Shown: one piece after another, positions 1-6,724 of the stretch | Numbering within the stretch: position 1 is the first letter of the stretch | Layout of the letters: the number at the start of each line of letters is the position of its first letter | Source of the DNA: Propionibacteriaceae bacterium | Lineage (GTDB): Bacteria > Actinomycetota > Actinomycetes > Propionibacteriales > Propionibacteriaceae | Direction of reading: 5' to 3' | DNA length: 21,490 nucleotides | Assembly: GCA_003158895.1 (NCBI GenBank) | Contig: PMLO01000128.1 | Coordinates: 5,428-26,917, forward strand | The notes under the pieces: generated by a model | Told to the model about the DNA's origin: nothing | Seen by the model: the letters and a program-made list of their open reading frames with translations, nothing else | Databases searched by the model: none | Position numbers and translations under genes: made by a program

Positions 1-477
1 TACGGCGTGCCACTGGAGCAGTACGTGCAGAAGTTCACGAACCTCAAGTTCGAGCCGGCCGGGATGACCGACGACCCGGATGTGCGGATCGCGCAGTCGA
101 TCATGGACTACATCTTCCGGAGGCTGGCGCTCGACTACCTGCCGTACGAGGAGAGGACCGAGCTCGGGATCTACACCGCGGGCGAGCGTGCGCGGTACGT
201 GGAGACCGGGTCGTACATGTCCGAGGAGGACGAGGCGCAGCTGCTCGAGTCCGAGACGCTCCGCAACGACGACGGCGACAACGTACGAGTGGACGGAGAC
301 GGCCCGAGGCAGCCTGCGCTGGTTGACGCCGCGCCGCACACGAGCGCCGAGATGATGGAGCTGACGTTCGGCCACGCGGTCGACGCCCCGCTCTGCCTCA
401 CCTGCGGCACGAAGATGCGCCCCTCGGGCAGCTGCTACGTCTGCGAGGGCTGCGGCTCGACGTCCGGCTGCAGCTGA
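1..477 (+). CDS. nrdJ: Vitamin B12-dependent ribonucleotide reductase, C-terminal part (5' end outside window)
   Basis: Open from the first base in frame 1, giving the last 158 residues of a class II (adenosylcobalamin-dependent) ribonucleotide reductase, which reduces ribonucleotides to deoxyribonucleotides for DNA synthesis. The segment has the conserved block starting VPLEQYVQKFTNLKFEPAGM, then SIMDYIFRRLALDYLP, and an acidic variable linker. It ends in a cysteine-rich tail with CxxC pairs (CLTCG, CYVCEGCG) and a final GCS. In this family that tail carries the redox-active or zinc-binding cysteines that re-reduce the active site. Normal actinobacterial NrdJ is roughly 900-1000 residues, so most of the gene lies upstream. 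A strong hairpin follows the stop. Identity is confident from the tail and the flanking motif. Confidence 0.93.
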   Translation, partial: YGVPLEQYVQKFTNLKFEPAGMTDDPDVRIAQSIMDYIFRRLALDYLPYEERTELGIYTAGERARYVETGSYMSEEDEAQLLESETLRNDDGDNVRVDGDGPRQPALVDAAPHTSAEMMELTFGHAVDAPLCLTCGTKMRPSGSCYVCEGCGSTSGCS

Positions 478-495
478 GCCGGTAACGGACAGCGG

Positions 496-526
496 CGGGG
501 CCCTTCCTTTACCAGGAGGGGCCCCG
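496..526. terminator. Bidirectional intrinsic terminator between nrdJ and the PQ-loop gene
   Basis: A 13-bp stem (496-508 paired with 514-526, one G-T pair) closes a 5-nt loop at 509-513. The outer eight pairs are all G-C. It lies 19 bases after the nrdJ stop and 24 bases beyond the stop of the convergent gene, so it can end transcription from both sides. A short T-containing tract follows (gttcgttgg), weak by E. coli standards but usual in high-GC actinobacteria. Confidence 0.85.
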
Positions 527-549
527 TTCGTTGGTGGGTGGCAGGACCG

Positions 550-1209
550 CTACGGCGTCTCCGCCGACGCGGCGGCAAGTTCGCTGCTGAAGGGTGTTGC
601 CTCGGCAGTGGGGGAGAAGAACGCTCGCAATCCCATCCGCCTCAGGACGTACCAGACGACGTTGAACACGACGAGCGCGCTCGTGGCGAGGATCGCGATC
701 ATCGAGCCCGAGTCCTGGAGCATCACCGCCCAGATCGCCCAGAGCGTCTGGTTCAGGGCTCCCAGGAGGAGGGACGCGGTCGAGATGCCCTTCACGTGGG
801 GCGCCCGGACCAGCTCGACGCTCTGGCCCGCCATGGCGATGGCTCCCGGAATGATCGCGAAGAGCCCGTACGCTGCCGAGCCGAGGAACTGGTCGACGGC
901 GATCATCGCCGCCGCGAGGCCGAGGCCCGGCAGGAACGCCGGCAAGGTGCGACGCCGGAGCTGTCGCGACAGGATGTGGAGGATCGGCACGGTCGCCACC
1001 AGCGACAACGCGCTCGCCATGAACTGCGGCGGCTGGTCGATCCTGATCCCGTGAGCGGTCCAGCCGATGTTGATCGCGAGGATCGCCTGCCACCCGACAA
1101 GCGACAGACCTTCGATGTTGCGGGTACGAGCGGTACGTATGAGCTGGGGGATGCCGAGGACCGTACCCACGGCAGTCGCGGTCCAGCCGACGAGGACCAG
1201 GAGAGACAT
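550..1209 (-). CDS. PQ-loop / SWEET-type repeat membrane protein
   Basis: A 219-residue, very hydrophobic protein with about seven predicted membrane segments. It has two PQ-loop-like units: GIPQLIRTARTRNIEGLSL near residues 19-37, and a second near 128-160 (SVELVRAPHVKGIS followed by NQTLWAIWA) in which the PQ pair is degenerate. Two such units joined by a linker helix is the layout of SWEET/PQ-loop proteins, which move sugars or amino acids across membranes; the substrate here cannot be read. ATG 1209 is preceded on the minus strand by AGAAGG. The C-terminal tail, rich in Ala, Ser and Glu, looks cytoplasmic. The gene stands alone, convergent with nrdJ and divergent from the acyltransferase region. 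Confidence 0.75.
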   Translation of the reverse strand: MSLLVLVGWTATAVGTVLGIPQLIRTARTRNIEGLSLVGWQAILAINIGWTAHGIRIDQPPQFMASALSLVATVPILHILSRQLRRRTLPAFLPGLGLAAAMIAVDQFLGSAAYGLFAIIPGAIAMAGQSVELVRAPHVKGISTASLLLGALNQTLWAIWAVMLQDSGSMIAILATSALVVFNVVWYVLRRMGLRAFFSPTAEATPFSSELAAASAETP

Positions 1210-1254
1210 GAAAAGGCCTTCTGCCCGGGATCTGCCGGCGCGTGAATGGAGACG

Positions 1255-1423
1255 ATGAGCGAAGACACGCTCTGCGCGTTCCTGGCCCGGATCGTGCGCC
1301 GAAGACTCCGGCAGTGGCTTCGCGAAGAGACTATCGGAGAGCTATCCGACGCATGGCTGGACCCTCGCCAACAGTTACGACGAATGGGAGTTCCTGGTCA
1401 ACAACGCTACGGTCAAGAAGTGA
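1255..1423 (+). pseudogene. Probable frame-shifted or decayed small ORF upstream of the acyltransferase
   Basis: Codon third-position composition suggests coding sequence that changes frame. From ATG 1255 to about 1300 frame 1 has GC at nearly every third position (peptide MSEDTLCAFLARIVR). From about 1318 to the TGA at 1421-1423 the signal is in frame 2, with 27 of 34 third positions G or C against 14 of 34 in frame 1. Frame 2 there reads FAKRLSESYPTHGWTLAN and continues to VNNATVKK-stop, but has no ATG, GTG or TTG start before it. The TGA overlaps a GTG start (1420) of the next gene in a GTGA arrangement typical of coupled genes. I do not recognise the peptide. It may be a decayed gene, or an intact small gene split by a sequencing indel near 1300-1318. 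Confidence 0.4.
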
Positions 1424-2004
1424 TCCTCCGCCCCCTCATCGCCCGCACCTTCTGGGCATCGTCTCATTACACGCTGCGGTCCGAGCCGCTCGCCATCGAG
1501 GGGTCCGCGCTGCTGGTCGGGGCTCCTCACACCTCCAACTGGGACTTCGTCTTCATGCTGGCCATCTGCTGGCGACACGGGTTCGCTCCGCTGTGGCTGG
1601 GCAAGCACACACTGTTCAAGAAGCCCTTCGGGCCGATCATGCGCGCCCTCGGCGGGATCCCGGTGAACCGCGCTCATCCCGGCAGACTGGTCCAGGATGT
1701 CGTCTCTCACATGCGCACGGGCAAGCACTTCCTGGTGGTGACGCCGGAAGGCACTCGGGCTCGTCGAAAGATCTGGAAGTCGGGCTTCTACCGGATCGCG
1801 ACCGATGCAGGTCTGCCCGTGGTCCTCGCGTACGTGGACTCGGCGACCCACACGGCGGGGCTCGGCCCCACGATCTCACTGACCGGGAACGTCATCGCAG
1901 ACATGGACGTGGTCCGCGCGTTCTACGCCGACAAGCGCGGCATCCGCCCGGACCTCTTCACCCCTCCGATGCTGCGCGAAGAGTCCAGACCAGCCATCGG
2001 CTGA
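1420..2004 (+). CDS. PlsC-like 1-acyl-sn-glycerol-3-phosphate acyltransferase family protein
   Basis: Shows the acyltransferase motifs in order, numbered from GTG 1420: HTSNWD (the HX4D catalytic motif, His37 and Asp42), GGIPVNR (motif II), PEGTR (motif III, Glu110), then KSGFYRIATDAGLPVVLAYVD. This family transfers an acyl chain to a lysophospholipid or similar acceptor at the inner membrane face. The frame stays open back to ATG 1246 and ATG 1255, but codon composition between about 1318 and 1419 favours another frame. The GTG start gives 194 residues, close to the roughly 190-210 I expect for this compact actinobacterial subgroup. ATG 1384 is a further option. No good Shine-Dalgarno precedes GTG 1420, so translation may depend on coupling to the frame ending at 1423. 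Confidence 0.82.
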   Translation: MILRPLIARTFWASSHYTLRSEPLAIEGSALLVGAPHTSNWDFVFMLAICWRHGFAPLWLGKHTLFKKPFGPIMRALGGIPVNRAHPGRLVQDVVSHMRTGKHFLVVTPEGTRARRKIWKSGFYRIATDAGLPVVLAYVDSATHTAGLGPTISLTGNVIADMDVVRAFYADKRGIRPDLFTPPMLREESRPAIG

Positions 2005-2014
2005 ACCGCATGGG

Positions 2015-2020
2015 TAGCCT
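2015..2020 (+). promoter_or_regulatory. -10 box TAGCCT of a probably leaderless gene
   Basis: TAGCCT fits the actinobacterial TANNNT -10 pattern and ends 6 nt before ATG 2027. No Shine-Dalgarno lies between. The transcript would start at or next to the start codon. The same hexamer and spacing occur before the gene at 16366. Confidence 0.55.
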
Positions 2021-2026
2021 GCGAGC

Positions 2027-2944
2027 ATGATGCTGGATGACGCGTGCGCCTGGTTCGACCTCGATGCCGAGGACACCGCTGAGGTGATCGTGGCCGCTGC
2101 CCAGATCGCGGCCGACGACGCGTTGTCGGCCCGGGTGGCGGAGGTCGTACGACAGCTCGGTGACCACTTCGAAGAGCTGAAGCTATGGAACTTGTTGGAG
2201 CTCCCGTCCTTGTTCGACCCCGTGGTCGACCGGGACGCATCGGCCGCCGTGCGCTGGTTGTACGTGGTCGCGTTCGCCGAGTTCCTGCCGACGACGCTGG
2301 CCGCCCACGCGAGGCGCGGCATTCCCGAGGCCACCTCGCGCGCGACGATCGCCGACCTCGGCCGCCATGTACGGATCGCTCGGCGACTGTACGGAGTGCG
2401 GGCCTGCATCGAGCAGCACTGGCTGCAGGCTCACCTGAGAGGCATCCTGTACGACCTCGGGCGGCTCCAGTTCAACCTCGCCCGGCTGGAGCTCGACCAA
2501 CGCCAGCTCGACGAAGCAGGGATCGACGCAACGCCCGGGACAGTCGTCGTGGAGACGCACATCCCCGAGGCTGGCCCGCTCGCGGCTGACGCCGTCGACG
2601 CATCGTTCGCGCAGGCCCAGAGCTTCTTCGGCGCACATTTCCCGGAACTCGGCACGATCAGGTACGCCACGTGCGACTCCTGGCTGCTGGATCCCCAGCT
2701 GTCCGACATCGTCCCTGGATCGAACATCGCCCGGTTCGGTGCGCGCTACCGGCTGTTCCGTACAGCCCGCGAGTCCGATCAGTCGGCCCTCGACTTCGTC
2801 TTCCGCGCGCCGACCACGCCGCGCGAACAACTGCCCCGCGACACCCGCCTCCAGAGGGGACTGCTCGACCATCTCGCGGCACGCGGGCACATCGACGCTC
2901 GCTACGGATGGCTCGAGGTTCCCGCAGGAGCGTCGGATCGGTGA
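2027..2944 (+). CDS. Acyltransferase-domain protein (N-acyltransferase N-terminal plus GNAT-like C-terminal domains)
   Basis: A 305-residue soluble protein. The first half is helical (residues about 1-130, with WNLLELPSLFDP and WLYVVAFAEFLP). The second half has a beta-rich pattern: VVVETHIPEAGPLA, then ATCDSWLLDPQLSDIVPGSN and IARFGARYRLF. That arrangement matches proteins annotated as acyltransferase domain-containing, with an N-acyltransferase N-terminal domain joined to a GNAT-like C-terminal domain. Substrate and donor are not known to me. The gene starts 22 bases after the PlsC-like gene yet has its own TANNNT box, so it may be read both with that gene and from its own leaderless promoter. 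ATG 2030 is an equally possible start. Its stop is 4 nt from the stop of the convergent membrane-protein gene. Confidence 0.75.
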   Translation: MMLDDACAWFDLDAEDTAEVIVAAAQIAADDALSARVAEVVRQLGDHFEELKLWNLLELPSLFDPVVDRDASAAVRWLYVVAFAEFLPTTLAAHARRGIPEATSRATIADLGRHVRIARRLYGVRACIEQHWLQAHLRGILYDLGRLQFNLARLELDQRQLDEAGIDATPGTVVVETHIPEAGPLAADAVDASFAQAQSFFGAHFPELGTIRYATCDSWLLDPQLSDIVPGSNIARFGARYRLFRTARESDQSALDFVFRAPTTPREQLPRDTRLQRGLLDHLAARGHIDARYGWLEVPAGASDR

Positions 2945-2948
2945 TTCC

Positions 2949-4307
2949 TCACATCGGATAGTGGAGCATCCAGGCGAGAACGATCAGGTAGAGCACCGCC
3001 CCGGACACACCGATGAACCATTGCGCGGGCTTCCGACGCACAGCGCTGAGTGCAGTCGCCAGGCCCGCTGGCACCAGGGTGAGCGCGTAGCGTCCCGGGA
3101 TCGGGACGTAGATATGGGCCGAGTAGTAGGACATGGCGATGATGAGGGGGGCACCCACCAGACCTACGACGAGGAGCGAGATGCTGAGGAGACGAGCTGT
3201 CGAGCGTGTCCGGTCGAGCAGGAACGCGACCGCGAACGTACCGGCGAACACCAGCAACGCCATGGTGCTCTGCAGCAACGGTCCAATGAGTTTCGTCGTG
3301 ACATAGCTGCCCGGCGGGTAGAAAACTTCCAAGAACGCTCCGACGTGTGACAAGAAGCCCACCGTGGGGAATTTCGATACCAAGGACGTCGCTGTCATAG
3401 GAACGGCATCGGTGGAGACCACCGCTGTGAAGCGGATGTACAGCACATAGCCGACGGAACCCGCGAGCGAAAGCAGCGAGACGAGTGCCGCCAGGATGAC
3501 GGATCGGGTCAGTCCCGGCCGTGGCGGCTCCGTGCCGTCAGGTTCGAGCTGTGTCGGCCAGAGCCGTCCGTGGGCGTAACGCAGCACGATGAAGAGCACC
3601 ACGAGCACAACAGAGATGACATTGATCGCCTTGAAGAGCACCGTGAGTACACCAAGGAGAATCGGCAGCCACATCCGCCGTCGTGGGGACTCTTCCCACC
3701 ACAGCACCGACCAGACGAGAGAGGCGCCGGCGAGGAGAGCAATCGAGTCGGGGGTGATCGTCGCCGAGGGCACAAGGAGGTTCGGAGTGGCCGCAGCGGC
3801 GAGCAGGACGGCTGCAGTCGGATACGGACGGGCGCCAAGCCTGCGCGCGATGACGAACGTCACGAAGAGGCCGGCGGCCAAGTACCACCCGCCCACCAAC
3901 CGGCCCGCGGTAACCAGCGAATTCCTTCCCAACACCCAGGTGAGCGGCGTCGCCAGAACCTTCGTCACGGTGTAGTACAACGGCGTGTATACGGCCGCAG
4001 TGTTGACCCCATTCTCCTGGAAATTGGAGGGTGAGTAGGTGGCGGTCGTCGAGCAGGGCGGCGACGACCAGTTGGGAAGCACGCGGCAAGCCTCTTCGCG
4101 CATGGCATCCTGGCCGACCTTGTCCCCGCTATGGACGATGGAAGGGGCCCGGTACAAATAGTCGATGTGCTGCAATTCATCAACGGGGCTCAACTCCGTG
4201 TAATGCGTCACGTGCACGACATTGAGGAGAATCGAACCGAAAATCACGATCAGTGCAGCGAAGGCGAAGGGTCGAGAACGGAGCACACGAACGAGTCGCT
4301 CGAACAT
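2949..4307 (-). CDS. Large polytopic membrane protein, GT-C / DUF2142-like
   Basis: From ATG 4307 the protein is 452 residues with about ten or more hydrophobic segments. After the first membrane helix comes a long outside loop with ELSPVDELQHIDYLYR, an acidic motif placed like the catalytic Asp/Glu loop of GT-C glycosyltransferases. Next come cysteines (ACRVLP, PPCST) that could form a disulfide, then YTPLYYTVTKVL and the TITPDSIALLAG stretch seen in DUF2142-type proteins. I infer a role in cell-surface glycan assembly using a lipid-linked sugar, not proven. ATG 4307 is chosen because AGGGA lies 8 nt upstream; the frame is open to 4439 but that extension is hydrophilic and unlike a coding N-terminus. 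GC is visibly lower than in neighbours (50-57% in the lines counted), suggesting horizontal acquisition. Confidence 0.65.
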   Translation of the reverse strand: MFERLVRVLRSRPFAFAALIVIFGSILLNVVHVTHYTELSPVDELQHIDYLYRAPSIVHSGDKVGQDAMREEACRVLPNWSSPPCSTTATYSPSNFQENGVNTAAVYTPLYYTVTKVLATPLTWVLGRNSLVTAGRLVGGWYLAAGLFVTFVIARRLGARPYPTAAVLLAAAATPNLLVPSATITPDSIALLAGASLVWSVLWWEESPRRRMWLPILLGVLTVLFKAINVISVVLVVLFIVLRYAHGRLWPTQLEPDGTEPPRPGLTRSVILAALVSLLSLAGSVGYVLYIRFTAVVSTDAVPMTATSLVSKFPTVGFLSHVGAFLEVFYPPGSYVTTKLIGPLLQSTMALLVFAGTFAVAFLLDRTRSTARLLSISLLVVGLVGAPLIIAMSYYSAHIYVPIPGRYALTLVPAGLATALSAVRRKPAQWFIGVSGAVLYLIVLAWMLHYPM

Positions 4308-4359
4308 ATGAGAGGTCCCTTCCACCCGTCGACGATGTTCAGCCCCGGGACTGGCGGGA

Positions 4360-4365
4360 AGGCTA
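4360..4365 (-). promoter_or_regulatory. -10 box TAGCCT for the GT-C/DUF2142-like gene
   Basis: Read on the minus strand, 4365 to 4360 is TAGCCT, about 50 bases before ATG 4307. This leaves a leader of roughly 45 nt that contains the AGGGA ribosome binding site. No good -35 is visible. Confidence 0.35.
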
Positions 4366-4429
4366 CCAGAGTCATCAGGACGCGGGCATGCGGAGTCCTC
4401 GCTGGGGTCTCGAGACTCTTTGCTGCCGC

Positions 4430-4459
4430 TGTCAACCAACTGAGCGCGGCATTCGTCCT
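4430..4459 (+). promoter_or_regulatory. Possible ECF-sigma-type promoter for the lipoprotein gene
   Basis: TGTCAAC (4430-4436) and CGTCCT (4454-4459) are 17 nt apart. This resembles the GTCACA/CGTC pattern known for some actinobacterial ECF sigma factors (ECF41/SigJ type). No TANNNT box exists between 4366 and 4488. Transcription would begin around 4464-4468, inside the inverted repeat. The match is imperfect. Confidence 0.3.
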
Positions 4460-4487
4460 TTCAGTGTTCACACGCTGAAAGGACGAA
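4452..4487 (+). repeat. Perfect 13-bp inverted repeat overlapping the lipoprotein ribosome binding site
   Basis: TTCGTCCTTTCAG (4452-4464) and CTGAAAGGACGAA (4475-4487) are exact reverse complements separated by 10 nt. The right arm contains the Shine-Dalgarno AAAGGA (4478-4483) and ends one base before ATG 4489. In RNA the stem would hide the ribosome binding site; as DNA it would be a symmetric operator covering the promoter -10. Both readings imply control of the downstream gene. Confidence 0.75.
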
Positions 4488-4488
4488 C

Positions 4489-5418
4489 ATGCTCACCACG
4501 TTGACCCGGACGGTCCTTCCCCTCGCGCTGGCCTGCGCTCTCCTCGGTGGGTGCTCCAGCGCGGCCACCTCCTCCAGCGTTGCCGACGGAGCAGCCGGCA
4601 GCAATGGCAAGGTCACGACCGATACCGGTGCGGTGCCGGCCCAGACCACACGGACCACGTCCGGCAGCGTGCTCCCACAGACCCCGGTCATCGACAGCCA
4701 GCAGATCATCCGCTCCGCAACGATGACGGTCGTCGTCCCGGACGAGAACCAAGCCGCGACGAGGCTTCGTGCGATCGCGTCGGCCCACGGCGGTGTGGTG
4801 ACCACGGAGAACGTGGTGAGCGGCGGCGAGAAGTCGTTCTACGCCACCTCGACCATCGTCATCAGCGTCCCGGCTGACCAGCTCGACGTCGCGCTGACGG
4901 ACATTGCGGCGGTCGGTGAAGTGACGCTGCGCACCATTGAGAGCACCGATGTCACCGCGAAAGTCGCTGACGTCGACTCCCGGATCACGACCATGCGTGC
5001 GTCGATCGCCCGGATGCAGGACCTCCTCACCCGAGCAGGTTCGGTGACGGAGATCGCCCAGGTCGAGAACGAGCTGACGACCCGCGAGTCCGACCTTGAG
5101 TCTCTCCTGGCCCAGCAGAAGGCGCTCGCCCAGCGCGTGGCCCAGAGCCCCATCACGGTGACGCTGACGCGCGTCGCCGTCGTCGAGCCGACCCCCGTCC
5201 CGGAGACGGGGTTCCTCGCCGGGCTCACGGCCGGCTGGCACGCGCTCAAGGCGTTCAGCATCGGACTGTTGACGGTCGTCGGCGCGCTCCTTCCGTTCCT
5301 GGCGGTGATCGCTCTCGTCGGTGCCCCCGTGGTCTGGCTGGTACGCCGCAGGCGGACCGCAGCCGCGAAGGCGTCGAAGCCGTGGAGCGGATCTCCCGAC
5401 GAGACGACCACCCACTGA
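4489..5418 (+). CDS. DUF4349 membrane-anchored lipoprotein
   Basis: A 309-residue protein with a lipoprotein signal peptide: RTVL, a hydrophobic stretch, then LLGGC with the lipidated Cys at residue 22. A Thr/Ser-rich linker follows to about residue 62. The DUF4349 domain then runs from IIRSATMTVVVPDENQAATR, through GGVVTTENV and VISVPADQLDVALTDIAAVG, to a coiled-coil stretch (about residues 165-215: DVDSRITTMRASIARMQ and ENELTTRESDLESLLAQQ). A C-terminal membrane helix (about 255-285) and a basic tail (RRRRTAAAKAS) follow. It should be anchored at both ends on the outer face of the membrane. The family's function is unknown. AAAGGA lies 5 nt before ATG 4489 inside a perfect inverted repeat. 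A terminator hairpin follows, so the gene is probably monocistronic. Confidence 0.85.
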   Translation: MLTTLTRTVLPLALACALLGGCSSAATSSSVADGAAGSNGKVTTDTGAVPAQTTRTTSGSVLPQTPVIDSQQIIRSATMTVVVPDENQAATRLRAIASAHGGVVTTENVVSGGEKSFYATSTIVISVPADQLDVALTDIAAVGEVTLRTIESTDVTAKVADVDSRITTMRASIARMQDLLTRAGSVTEIAQVENELTTRESDLESLLAQQKALAQRVAQSPITVTLTRVAVVEPTPVPETGFLAGLTAGWHALKAFSIGLLTVVGALLPFLAVIALVGAPVVWLVRRRRTAAAKASKPWSGSPDETTTH

Positions 5419-5432
5419 CGTCGTCGACGACT

Positions 5433-5462
5433 GACGCCGGCTCCAGCCGAGGAGCCGGCGTC
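5433..5462 (+). terminator. Intrinsic terminator after the lipoprotein gene
   Basis: A perfect 12-bp stem (5433-5444 with 5451-5462) and a 6-nt loop, followed by the pyrimidine tract ccctctta. It lies 15 nt after the lipoprotein stop and separates that gene from the DUF4129 operon. Confidence 0.8.
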
Positions 5463-5480
5463 CCTCTTACCCTGCGTCGC

Positions 5481-5486
5481 TAGGGT
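5481..5486 (+). promoter_or_regulatory. -10 box TAGGGT of the DUF4129-MoxR operon
   Basis: TAGGGT fits TANNNT and ends 7 nt before ATG 5494, so the operon mRNA may start at the start codon. The alternative reading, that AGGGTGGG here is a Shine-Dalgarno, would require a promoter upstream within the terminator region. Confidence 0.5.
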
Positions 5487-5493
5487 GGGCGGC

Positions 5494-6195
5494 ATGTCTG
5501 CCCGCGCGTACGGTGTCGCCGCTGGCGTCGCCGTCGTCGTGGTCACCCTCGGCATGGGCACCGCCACAGGCGTCGGCAGTCTCGGAACCATGGACCCGCA
5601 CGGGCCCTTGCTGCAGCTTCCGAGCTCCCAGATGGCCCAGCAGTCGCAGGCGCCGGCCCAGATGACCCCGGTCCCTCAGCCGGGCGTCGGCCTGGTGACA
5701 CCACAGTGGGTGTACGGCGCCCTCACGGTGCTGGCGATAGGGGTCGCGCTCGTACTGCTCGGCTGGTTCGCCTGGCGCGTGGCGCTGCAGGTGCAGCGCG
5801 GACGCCGGATCGCGGCCGCGGCAGCGAGCACCGTGGGTACGGAGATCGACGAGATCCCTATGTCGTCGTTCGCCGAGACCGTCGACGAGTCGCTGGACGA
5901 CCTGCGCGGCGGCCTCGACACCGATGATGTGGTCCTTGAGTGCTGGCGGCGTCTGGAGGCGCTGGGCGAGCACGCCGGAGCGCCCCGCCGCGACAGCGAC
6001 ACCTCGACGGAGTACGTGGAACGACTGCTCAACGGTGTCCCTCAGGCGGCGACGGATCTCGCGGTCCTGGCCCGCCTGTACAGGTCGGCCATGTTCTCGG
6101 GGCTTGCGAGTGATCCGTCCGCCCGCACGACAGCCATCAGCTGCCTCGAGCATCTCTCGGCCGTCCTGAGCGAGGGGGCGAGCCGTGGCGCGTGA
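5494..6195 (+). CDS. DUF4129 domain membrane protein, first gene of the MoxR operon
   Basis: A 233-residue protein. A hydrophobic N-terminal segment (AAGVAVVVVTLGMG) leads into a Pro/Gln-rich outside stretch (QMAQQSQAPAQMTPVPQPG), then one strong membrane helix at about residues 72-95. The cytoplasmic C-terminal half is a DUF4129 domain: DDVVLECWRRLEALGEHAG, then STEYVERLL and LARLYRSAMFSG. DUF4129 proteins usually accompany MoxR ATPases and DUF58 proteins and are often fused to transglutaminases; no transglutaminase part is present here. ATG 5494 is preferred over GTG 5485 because the -10 box spans the latter. The gene overlaps the next start by 11 bases. Confidence 0.78.
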   Translation: MSARAYGVAAGVAVVVVTLGMGTATGVGSLGTMDPHGPLLQLPSSQMAQQSQAPAQMTPVPQPGVGLVTPQWVYGALTVLAIGVALVLLGWFAWRVALQVQRGRRIAAAAASTVGTEIDEIPMSSFAETVDESLDDLRGGLDTDDVVLECWRRLEALGEHAGAPRRDSDTSTEYVERLLNGVPQAATDLAVLARLYRSAMFSGLASDPSARTTAISCLEHLSAVLSEGASRGA

Positions 6196-6724
6196 CCGGC
6201 GGCTGAGGGTCGCCGGTCGGCTCATCACGTCCGCGGCGGGCCGCCTGCTCGTCTCGTACGCGATCACAGGGACCGTGCTCACGGTGATCGCTGTCATCGT
6301 GGGCGGGCTTCTCGGCGTCAACTTCAACCCGGCCGTCCTGATCCTGGTGACGCTGGGCGCCGCCGTCGTCATCTGGCTGGTCGTCGTCATCGAGGACTGG
6401 GCACCGCCGCTGACATGGGAGGACGTCCGCTTCCCGACGTCCAGCCTTCACGTGGGCTCGGACAACCGGACCCGGCGCCTGGCCTCGCTCATCTCGTCGT
6501 CCGACGAGGTGCACCAGATGGGCCAGCGATCGCTGCGGGACCTCCTCGGCGAGATCACCGCGTCGCGCCTCGTGAGGCTCCACGAGGCCGACCCGGCGGA
6601 CCCCTATGCGTCCCCGGTCCTCAGCCGGCAGCTGAGGTCGTACCTGACCCGTCCCCCCCACGCGGTCCCGCCGCTCAACCGGCGGGTCCTGCAGTCCTAC
6701 CTCGAGGAGATCAGCCGACTATGA
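6185..6724 (+). CDS. Small two-helix membrane protein of the MoxR operon
   Basis: A 179-residue protein with a basic N-terminus (MARDRRLRVAGR) and two adjacent membrane helices at about residues 22-42 and 48-68, followed by a soluble C-terminal domain of about 110 residues containing SLHVGSDNRTRRLASLISSS and DLLGEITASRLVRLHEADP. I do not recognise a named domain. GTG 6185 lies inside the end of the DUF4129 gene, and its TGA overlaps the MoxR ATG as ATGA, so translation is coupled on both sides. It is probably a membrane partner of the MoxR/DUF58 pair. Confidence 0.75.
   Translation: MARDRRLRVAGRLITSAAGRLLVSYAITGTVLTVIAVIVGGLLGVNFNPAVLILVTLGAAVVIWLVVVIEDWAPPLTWEDVRFPTSSLHVGSDNRTRRLASLISSSDEVHQMGQRSLRDLLGEITASRLVRLHEADPADPYASPVLSRQLRSYLTRPPHAVPPLNRRVLQSYLEEISRL

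Noticed and set aside
538..1245. A 235-residue plus-strand open frame opposite the PQ-loop gene
   Set aside because: Composition is Arg/Asp/Glu-rich without hydrophobic core, the mirror of a membrane protein gene; the minus-strand product has clear PQ-loop repeats.
4308..4439. A 44-residue N-terminal extension of the GT-C/DUF2142-like protein
   Set aside because: It is hydrophilic, covers the probable promoter, and ATG 4307 has a well-spaced AGGGA.
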